64,000 nucleotides of DNA, from the NCBI GenBank assembly GCA_964215915.1, contig CAXPEB010000059.1, positions 74,213 through 138,212 on the forward strand, written 5' to 3'. The position numbers were made by a program, and so were the translations under genes. The notes below the pieces were generated by a model. That model did not search any database and had not been told where the DNA came from. It saw only the letters and a program-made list of their open reading frames with translations. This document shows, piece by piece, positions 1-8,526 of this stretch (position 1 is the stretch's first letter; every line of letters starts with the position of its first letter). The DNA comes from UBA8524 sp964215915 (GTDB lineage Bacteria; Bacteroidota; Bacteroidia; UBA8524).

Positions 1-1115
1 ACCACGGCACCACACATGCCATTGTTGACAATAGCATCCAGGGCATCGTTCAGGGTAGCAAAATCAGGATTGCTTCCCCCAACCGTAAAGGTACCGGACA
101 ATGCCGGGCTGAATGACACGTCGCTGCTGTCATTGCCTGTAGAAGTGTCTGCCTGATTATTAGGCATAGTGGTCCAGGCAACGATGGCATAATTTTGACC
201 AAGCTGAAAGTTGTTTGAGCCAATAGTGGCGGTGTACGTGTTGTTACCCGAGCCTCCGAAGGTATCCAGCAGTTGGTAGAAGGTTTGAGGCGTTTGTAAG
301 GTTCCGTTCACACTCCAGTTTACAGTAAAGGTATCCACCTGATTTATCCCGAAGTTTTGAACTTCCACCTCCACGTCGATGGTTCCCGGACAGCTGCTGC
401 CTGTAGGGCTTACAAAGGAGGCAACACCAATATCATTGGTTGCAGTACCAAACACCTTAAAGCGGATATCCGGCCTGTGATCATCTATTGACCCGATGGA
501 GTTATCGGTTGAGGATAGGGTAGTTATGGTGGAAGACCCATCGGAGGCCCCATAAATACGATCGGTTACGGTACTCCAGGCCCAATCAAGGTCACCGGAA
601 GAACCGTTGCCACTTCCTGTGGTCTGGTCGAAATCGGTCATAATTTCCAAACTCCCTCCCGAATAAAGGAAAGGTGCATCCAGAACAAAGGTTACCCAGC
701 CGGCTCCATTGGCCAGATAGGTGGTGTCATCAAATACCAGGGTCGCACCACTGGTAAGGTTTGACCAACTTTCGGAAACCTGGTCATAAGCCGCAGTGTT
801 ACTGGTTTTGAGGTAAATCTTGAACTTGTTGTCCCTACCAGTTCCAAGACTTGCACCGTTCGTGTTGTTCCAGGCGATCTCGCTGATCACGGTACCCGGA
901 GTAATGCCCTGTGCTGCCAGTTCCGCGGCCGTGTACAGGTACGCGTAACGCGATACATAATAACTACTGGTGCTCGTTGAGCGATAAATGGGACCGGCAT
1001 GATGGTCTGGGGTCCCGGCGCTACCTGTTGCTATCGTTACATAGTTCTGCGCATGCAGCCCCCCGGCAAATAGCAATAGGATCAACGCGCCAAAAATGGT
1101 TCGTTTCATTCCCAT
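1..1115 (-). CDS. Secreted surface protein, C-terminus cut off by the window edge
   Basis: Reading the minus strand from 1115 to base 1 gives about 371 codons with no stop, so the gene runs off the left edge. It begins with a signal peptide (MKRTIFGALILLLFAGG... ending HAQ). A serine/threonine/asparagine-rich beta-type region follows, with a CARDB-like stretch (NDIGVASFVSPTGSSCPG, near residue 225) and, at the edge, the phrase TVGGSNPDFATLNDAL, which recurs in large Bacteroidota adhesin-like exoproteins. An ATG at 1115 and another at 1109 are in frame; the second gives a more usual signal peptide. A T9SS sorting domain would be expected in the missing part, but this is inference. The gene follows queG after a 160-bp gap and may have its own promoter. 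Exact function unknown. Confidence 0.8.
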   Translation of the reverse strand, partial: MGMKRTIFGALILLLFAGGLHAQNYVTIATGSAGTPDHHAGPIYRSTSTSSYYVSRYAYLYTAAELAAQGITPGTVISEIAWNNTNGASLGTGRDNKFKIYLKTSNTAAYDQVSESWSNLTSGATLVFDDTTYLANGAGWVTFVLDAPFLYSGGSLEIMTDFDQTTGSGNGSSGDLDWAWSTVTDRIYGASDGSSTITTLSSTDNSIGSIDDHRPDIRFKVFGTATNDIGVASFVSPTGSSCPGTIDVEVEVQNFGINQVDTFTVNWSVNGTLQTPQTFYQLLDTFGGSGNNTYTATIGSNNFQLGQNYAIVAWTTMPNNQADTSTGNDSSDVSFSPALSGTFTVGGSNPDFATLNDALDAIVNNGMCGAV

Positions 1116-1275
1116 AATCGGTTTGTTATTAGTTAAAAATTGCAGTTAACCAACTCGATACTCCTGGCTTGAAAGAGCACGAATCTTTTTTGATCTGCAA
1201 CACAGTTCTGAATTCTGGCTTGAATGGCTTGCTTTTTAGATTTTGACTAAAAAGTAACTACAAATGTTGCCTTTT

Positions 1276-2205
1276 TTAGCTTAAAAATTTCGCTGTCTCC
1301 CGTACTTTTCGATATCCGGCTCTTTTCAAGGGCGTTCCATGGAACATTTTTTCAAATGTTTTTTCATCCATTTCCTGCCAGTCTTTTCCTTCCCAGTTCA
1401 AAAATCCTGATCTCGGGAACAAGTCCGGGTCTGAATGAGTACGCGAAAATCGGTTCCAGGGGCACACTTCCTGGCATATATCACAACCAAACACCCAATT
1501 CTCCATTTTGTTCCGGAATTCGGCAGGTATGGATTCTTTCAATTCTATGGTCAGATAGGAAATGCATTTCTCCGCCGCAACCTGGTAAGGAGTGATTGCG
1601 TCTGTCGGACAGGCATCGATACAGGCTGTGCAGGTACCGCAATGATCCTTAACCGGTCCGTCGTATTCAAAATCAAGGTCCAGGATCAACTCAGCAAGAA
1701 AAAACCAGGACCCCTGATTTTTATTGATCAATAGGGTGTTTTTTCCGGTCCATCCCAAACCGGATAGTGCTGCCCATTGCCTCTCCATCACGGGAGCAGA
1801 ATCCACAAAGGCACGCGCACTTATTTCAGTACCCGTCTCTTCTTCCAGGTACCGCAGCAAATGAAGCAGTTTCTTTTTTACCACCTTGTGATAGTCGCGG
1901 CCATACGCGTAGGTAGCCACTTTTGGAGCTTCATTGTGAACCGGTCCTTCCGGGTTATGGTAATTATAGAGAAGGCTCACCACGCTTTTTGCTCCGGGAA
2001 CCAGCTGACGGGGGTCCAGGCGCATCTCGAAATGCTTTTCCATCCAAAGCATGGTGCCGTGATGTCCGGCCTGAAGCCAGTTGTTCAAATGATCTTCTTC
2101 CTCGTCGAGTCTGCGGGCAGCACTGATTCCACAAAAGGAAAATCCCAGTTCCCGGGCTTTCCTTTTCAGGTTTTCGCTTCTTTGTTCCAGGGCAATCGGG
2201 TTCAT
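1276..2205 (-). CDS. queG: Epoxyqueuosine reductase QueG
   Basis: QueG reduces epoxyqueuosine in tRNA to queuosine, the last step of that wobble-base modification; it is a cytoplasmic cobalamin and iron-sulfur enzyme. The 309-residue protein shows the family hallmarks: the segment around Asp135 (AFVDSAPVMERQ), where the catalytic acid lies, a first Fe-S motif C189-x2-C192-x2-C195-x3-C199 (CGTCTACIDACP), and a second with C241, C244 and C248 (CDICQEVCPW) plus C214. Its ATG overlaps the ruvB stop as ATGA, so the two genes are probably translationally coupled. The preceding pathway enzyme, QueA, is encoded near 52.2 kb. Length is slightly short for the family, with no extra C-terminal repeat domain. 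Confidence 0.95.
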   Translation of the reverse strand: MNPIALEQRSENLKRKARELGFSFCGISAARRLDEEEDHLNNWLQAGHHGTMLWMEKHFEMRLDPRQLVPGAKSVVSLLYNYHNPEGPVHNEAPKVATYAYGRDYHKVVKKKLLHLLRYLEEETGTEISARAFVDSAPVMERQWAALSGLGWTGKNTLLINKNQGSWFFLAELILDLDFEYDGPVKDHCGTCTACIDACPTDAITPYQVAAEKCISYLTIELKESIPAEFRNKMENWVFGCDICQEVCPWNRFSRTHSDPDLFPRSGFLNWEGKDWQEMDEKTFEKMFHGTPLKRAGYRKVRETAKFLS

Positions 2206-3236
2206 TGCCCGTCGAAGAGGCCGCCTCCCCCCCTGTGGTGTATTTTCCCTAAATGACGGTATGACTGCTCGGTGGCTTCACGCCCCCGGGGAGTCCTTAC
2301 CAGGTACCCTTCCTGGATCAGAAAAGGTTCGTACACTTCTTCAATGGTACCGGCTTCTTCGCCCACTGCGGTTGCTATAGTGGTCAGCCCGACCGGTCCG
2401 CCTTTGAATTTATCGATAATGGTGCTGAGTATCCGGTTATCCATTTCATCCAGCCCATGGGTATCTACATTAAGGGCCTGAAGGGCGAGCTTGGCAATTT
2501 CAATGGTAATCGTTCCATCTCCCTTAATCTGTGCAAAATCACGGGTTCTTCTTAGCAGCGCATTGGCAATACGGGGAGTTCCCCGGCTCCTTCGTGCTAT
2601 TTCGTAGGCTGCCTGTTCTGAGATTGGGGAACGCAGGATGCCGGCGGAGCGCTCTACGATTCGGGTGAGCAGTTTGGCATCGTAATATTCCAAACGCGCA
2701 TTGATCCCGAAACGAGCCCGCAGCGGAGAGGTTAACAAGCCAGAACGGGTGGTGGCTCCCACCAGGGTAAACGGATTCAGACTGATCTGCACGGAACGGG
2801 CATTAGGGCCGGATTCCAGCATGATATCGATACGGAAATCCTCCATGGCAGAATACAGGTACTCCTCCACAACGGGAGAAAGCCGATGGATCTCATCGAT
2901 AAATAAAACATCTCCCTCCTCCAGATTGGTGAGCAGGCCGGCGAGGTCACCGGGCTTTTCCAGTACCGGTCCGGAGGTAATACGGATACTGGAACCGAGT
3001 TCATTGGCAATGATATGAGACAGCGTGGTCTTTCCAAGTCCGGGAGGTCCGTGCAACAGAACATGATCCAGGGCTTCGTTACGCAACTTGGCCGCCTTAA
3101 CGAATATCCGGAGGTTCTCCAGTATTTTATCCTGACCGGCAAAATCCTCGAACTCGGCAGGACGCAGCACTTTTTCAATGTCGCGTTCCGTCTGATTCAG
3201 GTTTTCGCCATCGGCATTCAGTGACTCATTCCGCAC
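2202..3236 (-). CDS. ruvB: Holliday junction branch-migration ATPase RuvB
   Basis: RuvB is the AAA+ motor that drives branch migration of Holliday junctions with RuvA during recombinational repair. In this 344-residue protein the Walker A motif GPPGLGKT is at residues 63-70 and the Walker B/DEIHR motif at 114-118. The sensor I region (LVGATTRSGLL), the arginine-finger segment (LRARFG) and the C-terminal winged helix (ALNVDTHGLDEMD... through VRTPRGREATEQSYRHL) are all present. A glycine-rich tail (HHRGGGGLFDGQ) ends the protein. First gene of a two-gene operon with queG, which it overlaps by 4 bp; divergent from the DUF1573 gene across about 120 bp. Confidence 0.97.
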   Translation of the reverse strand: MRNESLNADGENLNQTERDIEKVLRPAEFEDFAGQDKILENLRIFVKAAKLRNEALDHVLLHGPPGLGKTTLSHIIANELGSSIRITSGPVLEKPGDLAGLLTNLEEGDVLFIDEIHRLSPVVEEYLYSAMEDFRIDIMLESGPNARSVQISLNPFTLVGATTRSGLLTSPLRARFGINARLEYYDAKLLTRIVERSAGILRSPISEQAAYEIARRSRGTPRIANALLRRTRDFAQIKGDGTITIEIAKLALQALNVDTHGLDEMDNRILSTIIDKFKGGPVGLTTIATAVGEEAGTIEEVYEPFLIQEGYLVRTPRGREATEQSYRHLGKIHHRGGGGLFDGQ

Positions 3237-3358
3237 CTTTCAAAGGTAATGCAACCATCTTCACAATTCCATCATCTCACAAGCGACCAGGTTTCCCGGG
3301 TCGAGCAATTTCTTTCCTTTGTATGGAATAATTTTTGAAACGCTGCCTGACTGACTTC

Positions 3359-4486
3359 ATGAGAACACGATTATTCTGGATTACCCTAGTTGTATTGATT
3401 CTGCCCTTTAGCGGGCAAGCCCAGTTCGACCTTTCCGTCCATAAGAAACACAAAAAAGGATTCCTGTATTTTGAAGAATACAAAAAGGACCTGGGCACCT
3501 GGAACGAAGAAGAGGGCATACGTACCGTGCAGTTTATCGGTTATAACGTTGCCCCCGATCCCCTGGTCATTACCAGTATACCCAGCGGTTGCGGCTGCAC
3601 CTCCATAAGCTGGTCGCAAGACACCCTGCGCTTCGGTGATTCGGTAGCGATCGAGATCAGTTACGATCCTAAAGGAAAACCGGGGCCTTTTGAAAAAGTC
3701 ATTTTTGTGTACAATACCGGTCTGCCATACAATGTCATGCTGACCATAAACGGAGAAGTTAACCCCCGTAAAAAAACGGTGCTTGACAAATACCCGATGG
3801 ACTACGGCAACCTGCACCTTACCGGTAGCTACCACAATTTCGGGTTTATTTATGAAGACCAGATCGATACCTTAAGAATCGGGATGTACAACAGTGGCGA
3901 CAGCGTCATTCATTTGCAGGGGATTACCGGACGGCCTCCGTTTATTTATACCAGCACTCCTGACCTTATCATACAACCCAAACAGGAAACCTATATCGAG
4001 TTGGTTTATGACGCTCGTCAGGCAAAAGACTATGGCGACATGTTTCATTTCCTGAACCTCAAAACCGACGAGTGGTACGCCAAAAACATCCCCATCAGTA
4101 TCAATGCTCATATCCTCGAACGCTTCCCCAAACAAACGCGGTGGAGAAAATGGCGAAACCCGGAAATTTTCTTTGATAAAGAGGAGTACGACTTCGGCAA
4201 AGCGCTGCAGGGGGATACGGTGATGGTAGATTTCAAAATCTACAACAATGGCAAAAAGCCCCTTATCATACGTAAGATCCAGCCTTCCTGCGGCTGCACC
4301 ACCATCGATATCGATAAGATGAAAATCAAGAAGGGAGAATATGCTACGCTTCGTGTCGGTTTCTATACGGGGGGCAGGGCCGATGAAAACATGAAGAGCA
4401 TTTCGGTCATTACCAATGACCCTGCACGTCCGGTGGCCAAGATCTTCCTCAAGGGAATTATCGTACAGAATCCCAATGCCTTGTAA
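3359..4486 (+). CDS. Secreted protein with two DUF1573 domains
   Basis: A 375-residue exported protein starting MRTRLFWITLVVLILPFSG, with signal peptide cleavage probably after GQA. It carries two immunoglobulin-like DUF1573 repeats, each with the typical CGCT signature: SGCGCTSI (Cys78 and Cys80) and, near the C-terminus, PSCGCTTI. The domain is common in Bacteroidota exported proteins; its function is not established. The frame is open further upstream only through a TTG, and the ATG at 3359 sits directly before the signal peptide, so it was chosen. Transcribed divergently from ruvB and followed after 188 bp by htrA. Confidence 0.85.
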   Translation: MRTRLFWITLVVLILPFSGQAQFDLSVHKKHKKGFLYFEEYKKDLGTWNEEEGIRTVQFIGYNVAPDPLVITSIPSGCGCTSISWSQDTLRFGDSVAIEISYDPKGKPGPFEKVIFVYNTGLPYNVMLTINGEVNPRKKTVLDKYPMDYGNLHLTGSYHNFGFIYEDQIDTLRIGMYNSGDSVIHLQGITGRPPFIYTSTPDLIIQPKQETYIELVYDARQAKDYGDMFHFLNLKTDEWYAKNIPISINAHILERFPKQTRWRKWRNPEIFFDKEEYDFGKALQGDTVMVDFKIYNNGKKPLIIRKIQPSCGCTTIDIDKMKIKKGEYATLRVGFYTGGRADENMKSISVITNDPARPVAKIFLKGIIVQNPNAL

Positions 4487-4637
4487 GCCCGGGAACGACT
4501 GTTGTTCGTTGCTGACTAGCTGGTCCTGACAGTCTCAGGCTCCTAAAAATAACACCCCGTGTTTATCTAACCGGTTACGGAGAAGAACCCGTACCTGCAT
4601 CTTGTACTTACTGCGTATGCTTACTCTCCCCAGGTAT

Positions 4638-4645
4638 TAGATTTG
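4638..4645 (+). promoter_or_regulatory. Probable -7 promoter box of htrA
   Basis: TAGATTTG matches TAnnTTTG, the -7 element of the Bacteroidota primary sigma factor, 29 bases before the htrA ATG. No good -33 TTTG is visible, only TATG at 18 bases upstream, so the call rests on the -7 box. Confidence 0.4.
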
Positions 4646-4674
4646 CATGGGAACAGGAAAACCGTAAACCGACA

Positions 4675-6096
4675 ATGAAACGACACCTTATTCTTAGCAT
4701 TGTGATCAGTCTCCTGTCAGGAGTAAGCGGAGCATGGATCTTTCAAACATGGCACCCTTCCAGGGAAAGCAACCCGCAAACAGAAGTATTCAAAGACGGC
4801 GTGCCGGTTTCAGGAAGCATGGGATTAAATTCCGGTGCAGCACCACCTGAGTTTGTGGAAGCCTCGCGCAACAGCACACCTTCCGTAGTGTTTATCAAAA
4901 CTTTGTCGCCAGCCCCTGCCCCCTCTTTCTGGGATGATTGGTTCGATCCGTTCGGGCGCCGCGGACAAAGCAGCAGTTTCGGGTCTGGGGTGATTGTAAG
5001 TGAAGACGGCTATGTAGTAACCAATAACCATGTGGTCGACGGAGCCACCAGCATTGAGGTGGTGTTGAATAACAACCGTTTCGTATATCCGGCCAAAGTG
5101 ATTGGCACCGATCCTTCCATTGACCTGGCCTTGCTGAAGATCGAAGCCAAAGATCTGCCTGCGATTCCTTTCGGAAATTCGGAAAAGGTGGAAACCGGAG
5201 AATGGGTTCTTGCCGTGGGTAATCCTTTCAACCTTACCTCCACGGTAACCGCGGGCATTGTAAGTGCCAAAGGAAGGAATATCAATGTAGTGAACAACCA
5301 ATTCCCTATCGAGAGTTTTATCCAGACCGATGCTGCCATTAACCCGGGAAATTCCGGCGGAGCACTGGTCAACCTTAAGGGAGAACTGATCGGGATCAAC
5401 ACCGCCATTGCCACCCGTACCGGGGCTTACAACGGATACGGCTTTGCCATCCCGGTAAATATTGTCAGCAAAATCATCAAAGACCTTAAAGAATACGGCG
5501 AAACCCAACGTGCCTTTACGGGTATGGAAGTGGTAGACATTACGGCGGAAATCCTGGAAAAAACCGGAAAACAGGAAAAAGGAGTTTACGTGGGGTATGT
5601 GGCCAAAGACGGCCCGGCACGGGAAGCCGGTATCCGGGAAGGAGATGTGATCCTTAAAGTGAACGGCAGCGAAGTCAACAGCAAGTCGGCCTTCGATGAA
5701 CAAATTGCGTATTACCGCCCGGGAGAAAAAGTAAGTATCAGCCTTTCATCGGGCAAAACGGCCAACCTCACACTGGTCAACCGCGAAGGCACTACGGATA
5801 TGCTCAAACGTAAGCTGGTGCATAGCGAAACTTTGGGTGCTGATTTTGAAAAAGTATCAAAAGTGGAACGCGACCGTTTCGGTATTGAAGGCGGTATTCG
5901 GGTAAGTAACATTACCGGAGGAATTATCCGGCGAATGAATATTCCGGATGGGTTCATCTTCGTGAAGCTGAACAATACCGCTTACAACAACGTGGAAACC
6001 TTCATCCATGACCTGGAACGCATACGCGGACGAATCGTGATTGAAGGCATCCATCCCAACGGAAGCAAACAAGTGCTCAGTTACTATTACTACTAA
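4675..6096 (+). CDS. degP: Periplasmic serine protease/chaperone of the HtrA (DegP) family
   Basis: HtrA proteases degrade or refold misfolded envelope proteins. This 473-residue protein has an N-terminal hydrophobic signal or anchor (residues 4-22), a trypsin-like domain with His119 (VTNNHVVD), Asp150 (SIDLALLK) and Ser227 (NPGNSGGA), and two PDZ domains (about 280-365 and 385-470), the first with GPAREAGIREGDVILKVNG. All three catalytic residues are intact. The second PDZ is more diverged (GGIIRRMNIPDGFIFVKLN), as is usual in Bacteroidota DegQ/DegP. It ends in four tyrosines. A perfect -7 box lies 29 bp upstream. Which of DegP, DegQ or DegS it matches functionally cannot be told from sequence. 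Confidence 0.93.
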   Translation: MKRHLILSIVISLLSGVSGAWIFQTWHPSRESNPQTEVFKDGVPVSGSMGLNSGAAPPEFVEASRNSTPSVVFIKTLSPAPAPSFWDDWFDPFGRRGQSSSFGSGVIVSEDGYVVTNNHVVDGATSIEVVLNNNRFVYPAKVIGTDPSIDLALLKIEAKDLPAIPFGNSEKVETGEWVLAVGNPFNLTSTVTAGIVSAKGRNINVVNNQFPIESFIQTDAAINPGNSGGALVNLKGELIGINTAIATRTGAYNGYGFAIPVNIVSKIIKDLKEYGETQRAFTGMEVVDITAEILEKTGKQEKGVYVGYVAKDGPAREAGIREGDVILKVNGSEVNSKSAFDEQIAYYRPGEKVSISLSSGKTANLTLVNREGTTDMLKRKLVHSETLGADFEKVSKVERDRFGIEGGIRVSNITGGIIRRMNIPDGFIFVKLNNTAYNNVETFIHDLERIRGRIVIEGIHPNGSKQVLSYYYY

Positions 6097-6098
6097 GA

Positions 6099-6114
6099 AG
6101 CATCCTTGGATGCT
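6099..6114. other. Short perfect hairpin just after htrA
   Basis: AGCATCC-TT-GGATGCT is a perfect 7-bp inverted repeat three bases past the htrA stop. It has no T-run on either side, so it is not a canonical intrinsic terminator; it could protect the 3' end of the mRNA. Confidence 0.35.
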
Positions 6115-6140
6115 ACTCCCGAAGATTCCGAATACTGCAC

Positions 6141-6158
6141 GTTCATTGAAAAATGAAC
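6141..6158. promoter_or_regulatory. Perfect inverted repeat upstream of the secreted protein gene
   Basis: GTTCATT-GAAA-AATGAAC is a perfect 7-bp inverted repeat with a four-base spacer, 82 bases before the chosen start of the downstream gene. It could be an operator half-site pair or an RNA hairpin; nothing in the sequence decides. Confidence 0.3.
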
Positions 6159-6239
6159 ACGTTCGTTAAAAAGAGGAATCTATTAGACAACAGAATAAGT
6201 AAAAATCCTGTTAATGGGATATCAATCTCTTGCAAGCTT

Positions 6240-7622
6240 ATGACATTCAAACGTATTACACTATTTGGCTGTGCCCTTCTTATCGGGCTCAGCTACCTTT
6301 CGGCAACCCATCTTTGCACGTTTAAACTCTCTGCAAAATTCCTTAAAAAGGAAGCCAATGGGAAAAACGCTTACCAAATCACCCTGGTAGCATACCGGGA
6401 TGCTTCGGCAAGTACTATTTCGTTCGATGATGAAATTGACATTGGAGTTTACCGCCCTGCAAACAACACCCTGATCAAAGTCCTTACTCTAAACAAAGGG
6501 CAAGAATCGAATTTGACCCTGCCTTTCCAGCAAATGTTCTCGGTTCAGACGGCTTTCAAAAAAATGGAATATTCCGGGATAATTGAACTCGCCCCGTCCA
6601 ACGAAGACTTCATTCTGAATTACCAGAGGTGTTGTATTCCCACCAACCTCAATTACTTAGATGATCAGGGTATGGAATTGCGATTAACCGTCCCACACGA
6701 TTTGCAACCGGGAGAGTCCACCCCGGATGTAGTCGGTGAGCGGGTCATCAATCTGGCAAAAGGCCAACCTCTTTACCTGAAAGATATCTGGATGCATGAC
6801 GCGTTCGACTCCATACGAATCGATTCTTCGGTAATGCTGTTGGGAGGATCTCCTCAAAACCCAATGCCCGTCCCAACAAACACCCTGGCCGCCAAACAGG
6901 AAGGTATCTTCCGGTCCGGCTACGGGATTTCGCAGCCTTTCGGTGCAGGCGGCACCCTGCAGTTCAACGGCACGGAAGAGGTTGTTTTGGAAGCCCAACA
7001 ACAGGGCTCCTATATCCTCGCCCTGAATATGGAAACCTACCGGAACGGAGTAAGGCGAGACTACAGGCAGCTGTTCTACCTCGTTTGCTTTCAGACACCT
7101 CCCGGCCCGCAACTTTTCCTGGAATTATCGGGCCTTCAGGGGAACCGTGCCGATTTTCAATCGCATACCTATGGGCTTCAACCCCAGGATTCACTGAAAC
7201 TCGAGAGAAAAGAAAAAAATGCGGCCTCCTTTTCGGAGCAACAAAACGGACTGACTCACGGGGGATATGTTTCGCTTTCCGATTCCGGACTGACTTTGGG
7301 TAAAGCCTATGAATACAGGCTGTCAGTCAAGGATAATTCAGGAACATACTACAGCAATGTAGTAGAAGTTAACCTCACCGGAACTGAGATACCGCTGCGC
7401 AATACGCGTAAAATGACCGTTTATCCCAATCCTACCAAAGACTGGCTAATCATTGACCATCCATACCCGGCAACAATCACCCTTTACGACAACACCGGCA
7501 AAACCGTGCGGAAACTCGAATTGAGCGAAGGAATCAACCGGATATTGCTGAATGGATTGAAGCCTGGTTTATACTGGATCCAAAGCCCAACAGAGACGGA
7601 AAAGGTGATCTTATTGCCCTGA
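6240..7622 (+). CDS. T9SS-sorted surface protein of the SHIVGG-type family
   Basis: A 460-residue secreted protein starting MTFKRITLFGCALLIGLSYLS; an ATG 29 codons upstream adds a polar stretch before the signal peptide and was rejected. The mature N-terminus (ATHLCTFKLSAKF ... YQITLVAYRDAS) and the downstream FILNYQRCC resemble a Bacteroidota exoprotein family that opens with ATHxxGG-like sequence and has a conserved RCC; the 45.5 kb gene belongs to the same type. The C-terminus (VYPNPTKDWLIID ... LKPGLYWIQS ... KVILLP) is a type A T9SS sorting domain, so the protein should be exported by the type IX system and anchored or released at the surface. Role unknown. The ECF sigma gene starts 99 bp downstream. 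Confidence 0.85.
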   Translation: MTFKRITLFGCALLIGLSYLSATHLCTFKLSAKFLKKEANGKNAYQITLVAYRDASASTISFDDEIDIGVYRPANNTLIKVLTLNKGQESNLTLPFQQMFSVQTAFKKMEYSGIIELAPSNEDFILNYQRCCIPTNLNYLDDQGMELRLTVPHDLQPGESTPDVVGERVINLAKGQPLYLKDIWMHDAFDSIRIDSSVMLLGGSPQNPMPVPTNTLAAKQEGIFRSGYGISQPFGAGGTLQFNGTEEVVLEAQQQGSYILALNMETYRNGVRRDYRQLFYLVCFQTPPGPQLFLELSGLQGNRADFQSHTYGLQPQDSLKLERKEKNAASFSEQQNGLTHGGYVSLSDSGLTLGKAYEYRLSVKDNSGTYYSNVVEVNLTGTEIPLRNTRKMTVYPNPTKDWLIIDHPYPATITLYDNTGKTVRKLELSEGINRILLNGLKPGLYWIQSPTETEKVILLP

Positions 7623-7721
7623 CCACCTGTTTGCCTTTTTCCGTTGGGTACGCCCCAAGCCGCCGTTCATCCGATAAATTGATAATAAAAGGCTTGAACG
7701 GAGACCCTATATTCGCTCAAA

Positions 7722-8231
7722 ATGAGCTTCCCCCAATTCTATGAAAAGTACAAAACGCAGGTGTTCAACCTTGCATTGAGGTACACGGGAATTACGGAGG
7801 AAGCCGAAGAGATCACCCAGGATGTATTTGTAGCCGCCCACCGGCATCTCGACAAGTTCAGGGGTGAATCCGATGTAAACACCTGGTTATACCGGATCAC
7901 CCTGAACCGCTGTCATGACTGGTCGCGTTCCAGAAGCCGTAAAAAACGCTCCTTTATTCAGCGCTGGCTGAACGCTAACGATGAACCTGAGCCAGGACAC
8001 TGGAACCACCCGGGAGCTCAACTGGAAGAAAAAGAAGAGTTACGGGTCCTCATGAGTTGCATCCAGGGACTTCCTGAAAAACAAAAAACCGCGCTATTGC
8101 TTTTAAAAGCAGAAGGCAAAAGTCAAAAAGAGGCTGCCACGATTATGGATATCAGTGAGAAAGCCCTGGAATCACTGTTTCAGCGAGCGAAGTCGGGGCT
8201 ACAGAAAAAGTTGAATAAAACGAAGGAATAA
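7722..8231 (+). CDS. RNA polymerase ECF sigma factor (sigma-70 family)
   Basis: A 169-residue extracytoplasmic-function sigma factor. Region 2 (residues about 5-75) holds the core-binding and -10 recognition helices (AEEITQDVFVAAHRHLDKFRG, TWLYRITLNRCHDW); a charged linker follows; region 4 (about 105-160) is a helix-turn-helix (GLPEKQKTALLLLKAEGKSQKEAATIMDIS). It heads an operon in which the next two genes encode a one-helix membrane protein and a periplasmic sensor-like protein, the gene set of the cnrYXH metal-response module in Cupriavidus. I therefore infer that it is held inactive at the membrane and switches on this operon after a periplasmic signal. Its own promoter is not recognisable as a housekeeping one. 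Confidence 0.92.
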   Translation: MSFPQFYEKYKTQVFNLALRYTGITEEAEEITQDVFVAAHRHLDKFRGESDVNTWLYRITLNRCHDWSRSRSRKKRSFIQRWLNANDEPEPGHWNHPGAQLEEKEELRVLMSCIQGLPEKQKTALLLLKAEGKSQKEAATIMDISEKALESLFQRAKSGLQKKLNKTKE

Positions 8232-8232
8232 C

Positions 8233-8526
8233 ATGGAAATAACGTCTAACCCGGAAATGGATCCGCTGGATAAAAAACTGGAACGACTGGGTACCCTTCC
8301 TGAACAGGAGGTATCCCCGTTTTTGTTTACACGGATCAAAGCCCGGCTAGATAAGGAGCAATCAATGAAGATTCGCCCCGGTCTTGCCTGGACGCTAATT
8401 GCAACCGCATTTATCCTTTTATTCGCAGAGGTTGAACTGGTATGGAAACCTGAGAGACAGTTAAACCCCGTTAATGAGCTGGCCCGCGAAATGGATCTTA
8501 ATCCCGGTAATACCCTTTATCCATGA
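8233..8526 (+). CDS. Putative anti-sigma factor, single-pass membrane protein
   Basis: A 97-residue protein starting one base after the sigma gene stop. Residues 1-48 are charged and cytoplasmic (LDKKLERLGTLPEQEVSPFLFTRIKARLD, the usual pattern of short anti-sigma domains), residues 50-68 form one hydrophobic helix (LAWTLIATAFILLFAEVEL), and about 29 residues remain outside. Size and topology match CnrY-type anti-sigma factors of about 95 residues. No zinc-binding HxxxCxxC motif is present, so it is not a ZAS-type protein. Its stop overlaps the next start as ATGA. The assignment comes from size, topology and position, not from a diagnostic motif. Confidence 0.7.
   Translation: MEITSNPEMDPLDKKLERLGTLPEQEVSPFLFTRIKARLDKEQSMKIRPGLAWTLIATAFILLFAEVELVWKPERQLNPVNELAREMDLNPGNTLYP

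Noticed and set aside
4825..5703. Minus-strand frame of 292 codons opposite htrA
   Set aside because: The plus strand encodes a full HtrA protease with intact catalytic residues; the antisense frame has no recognisable features.
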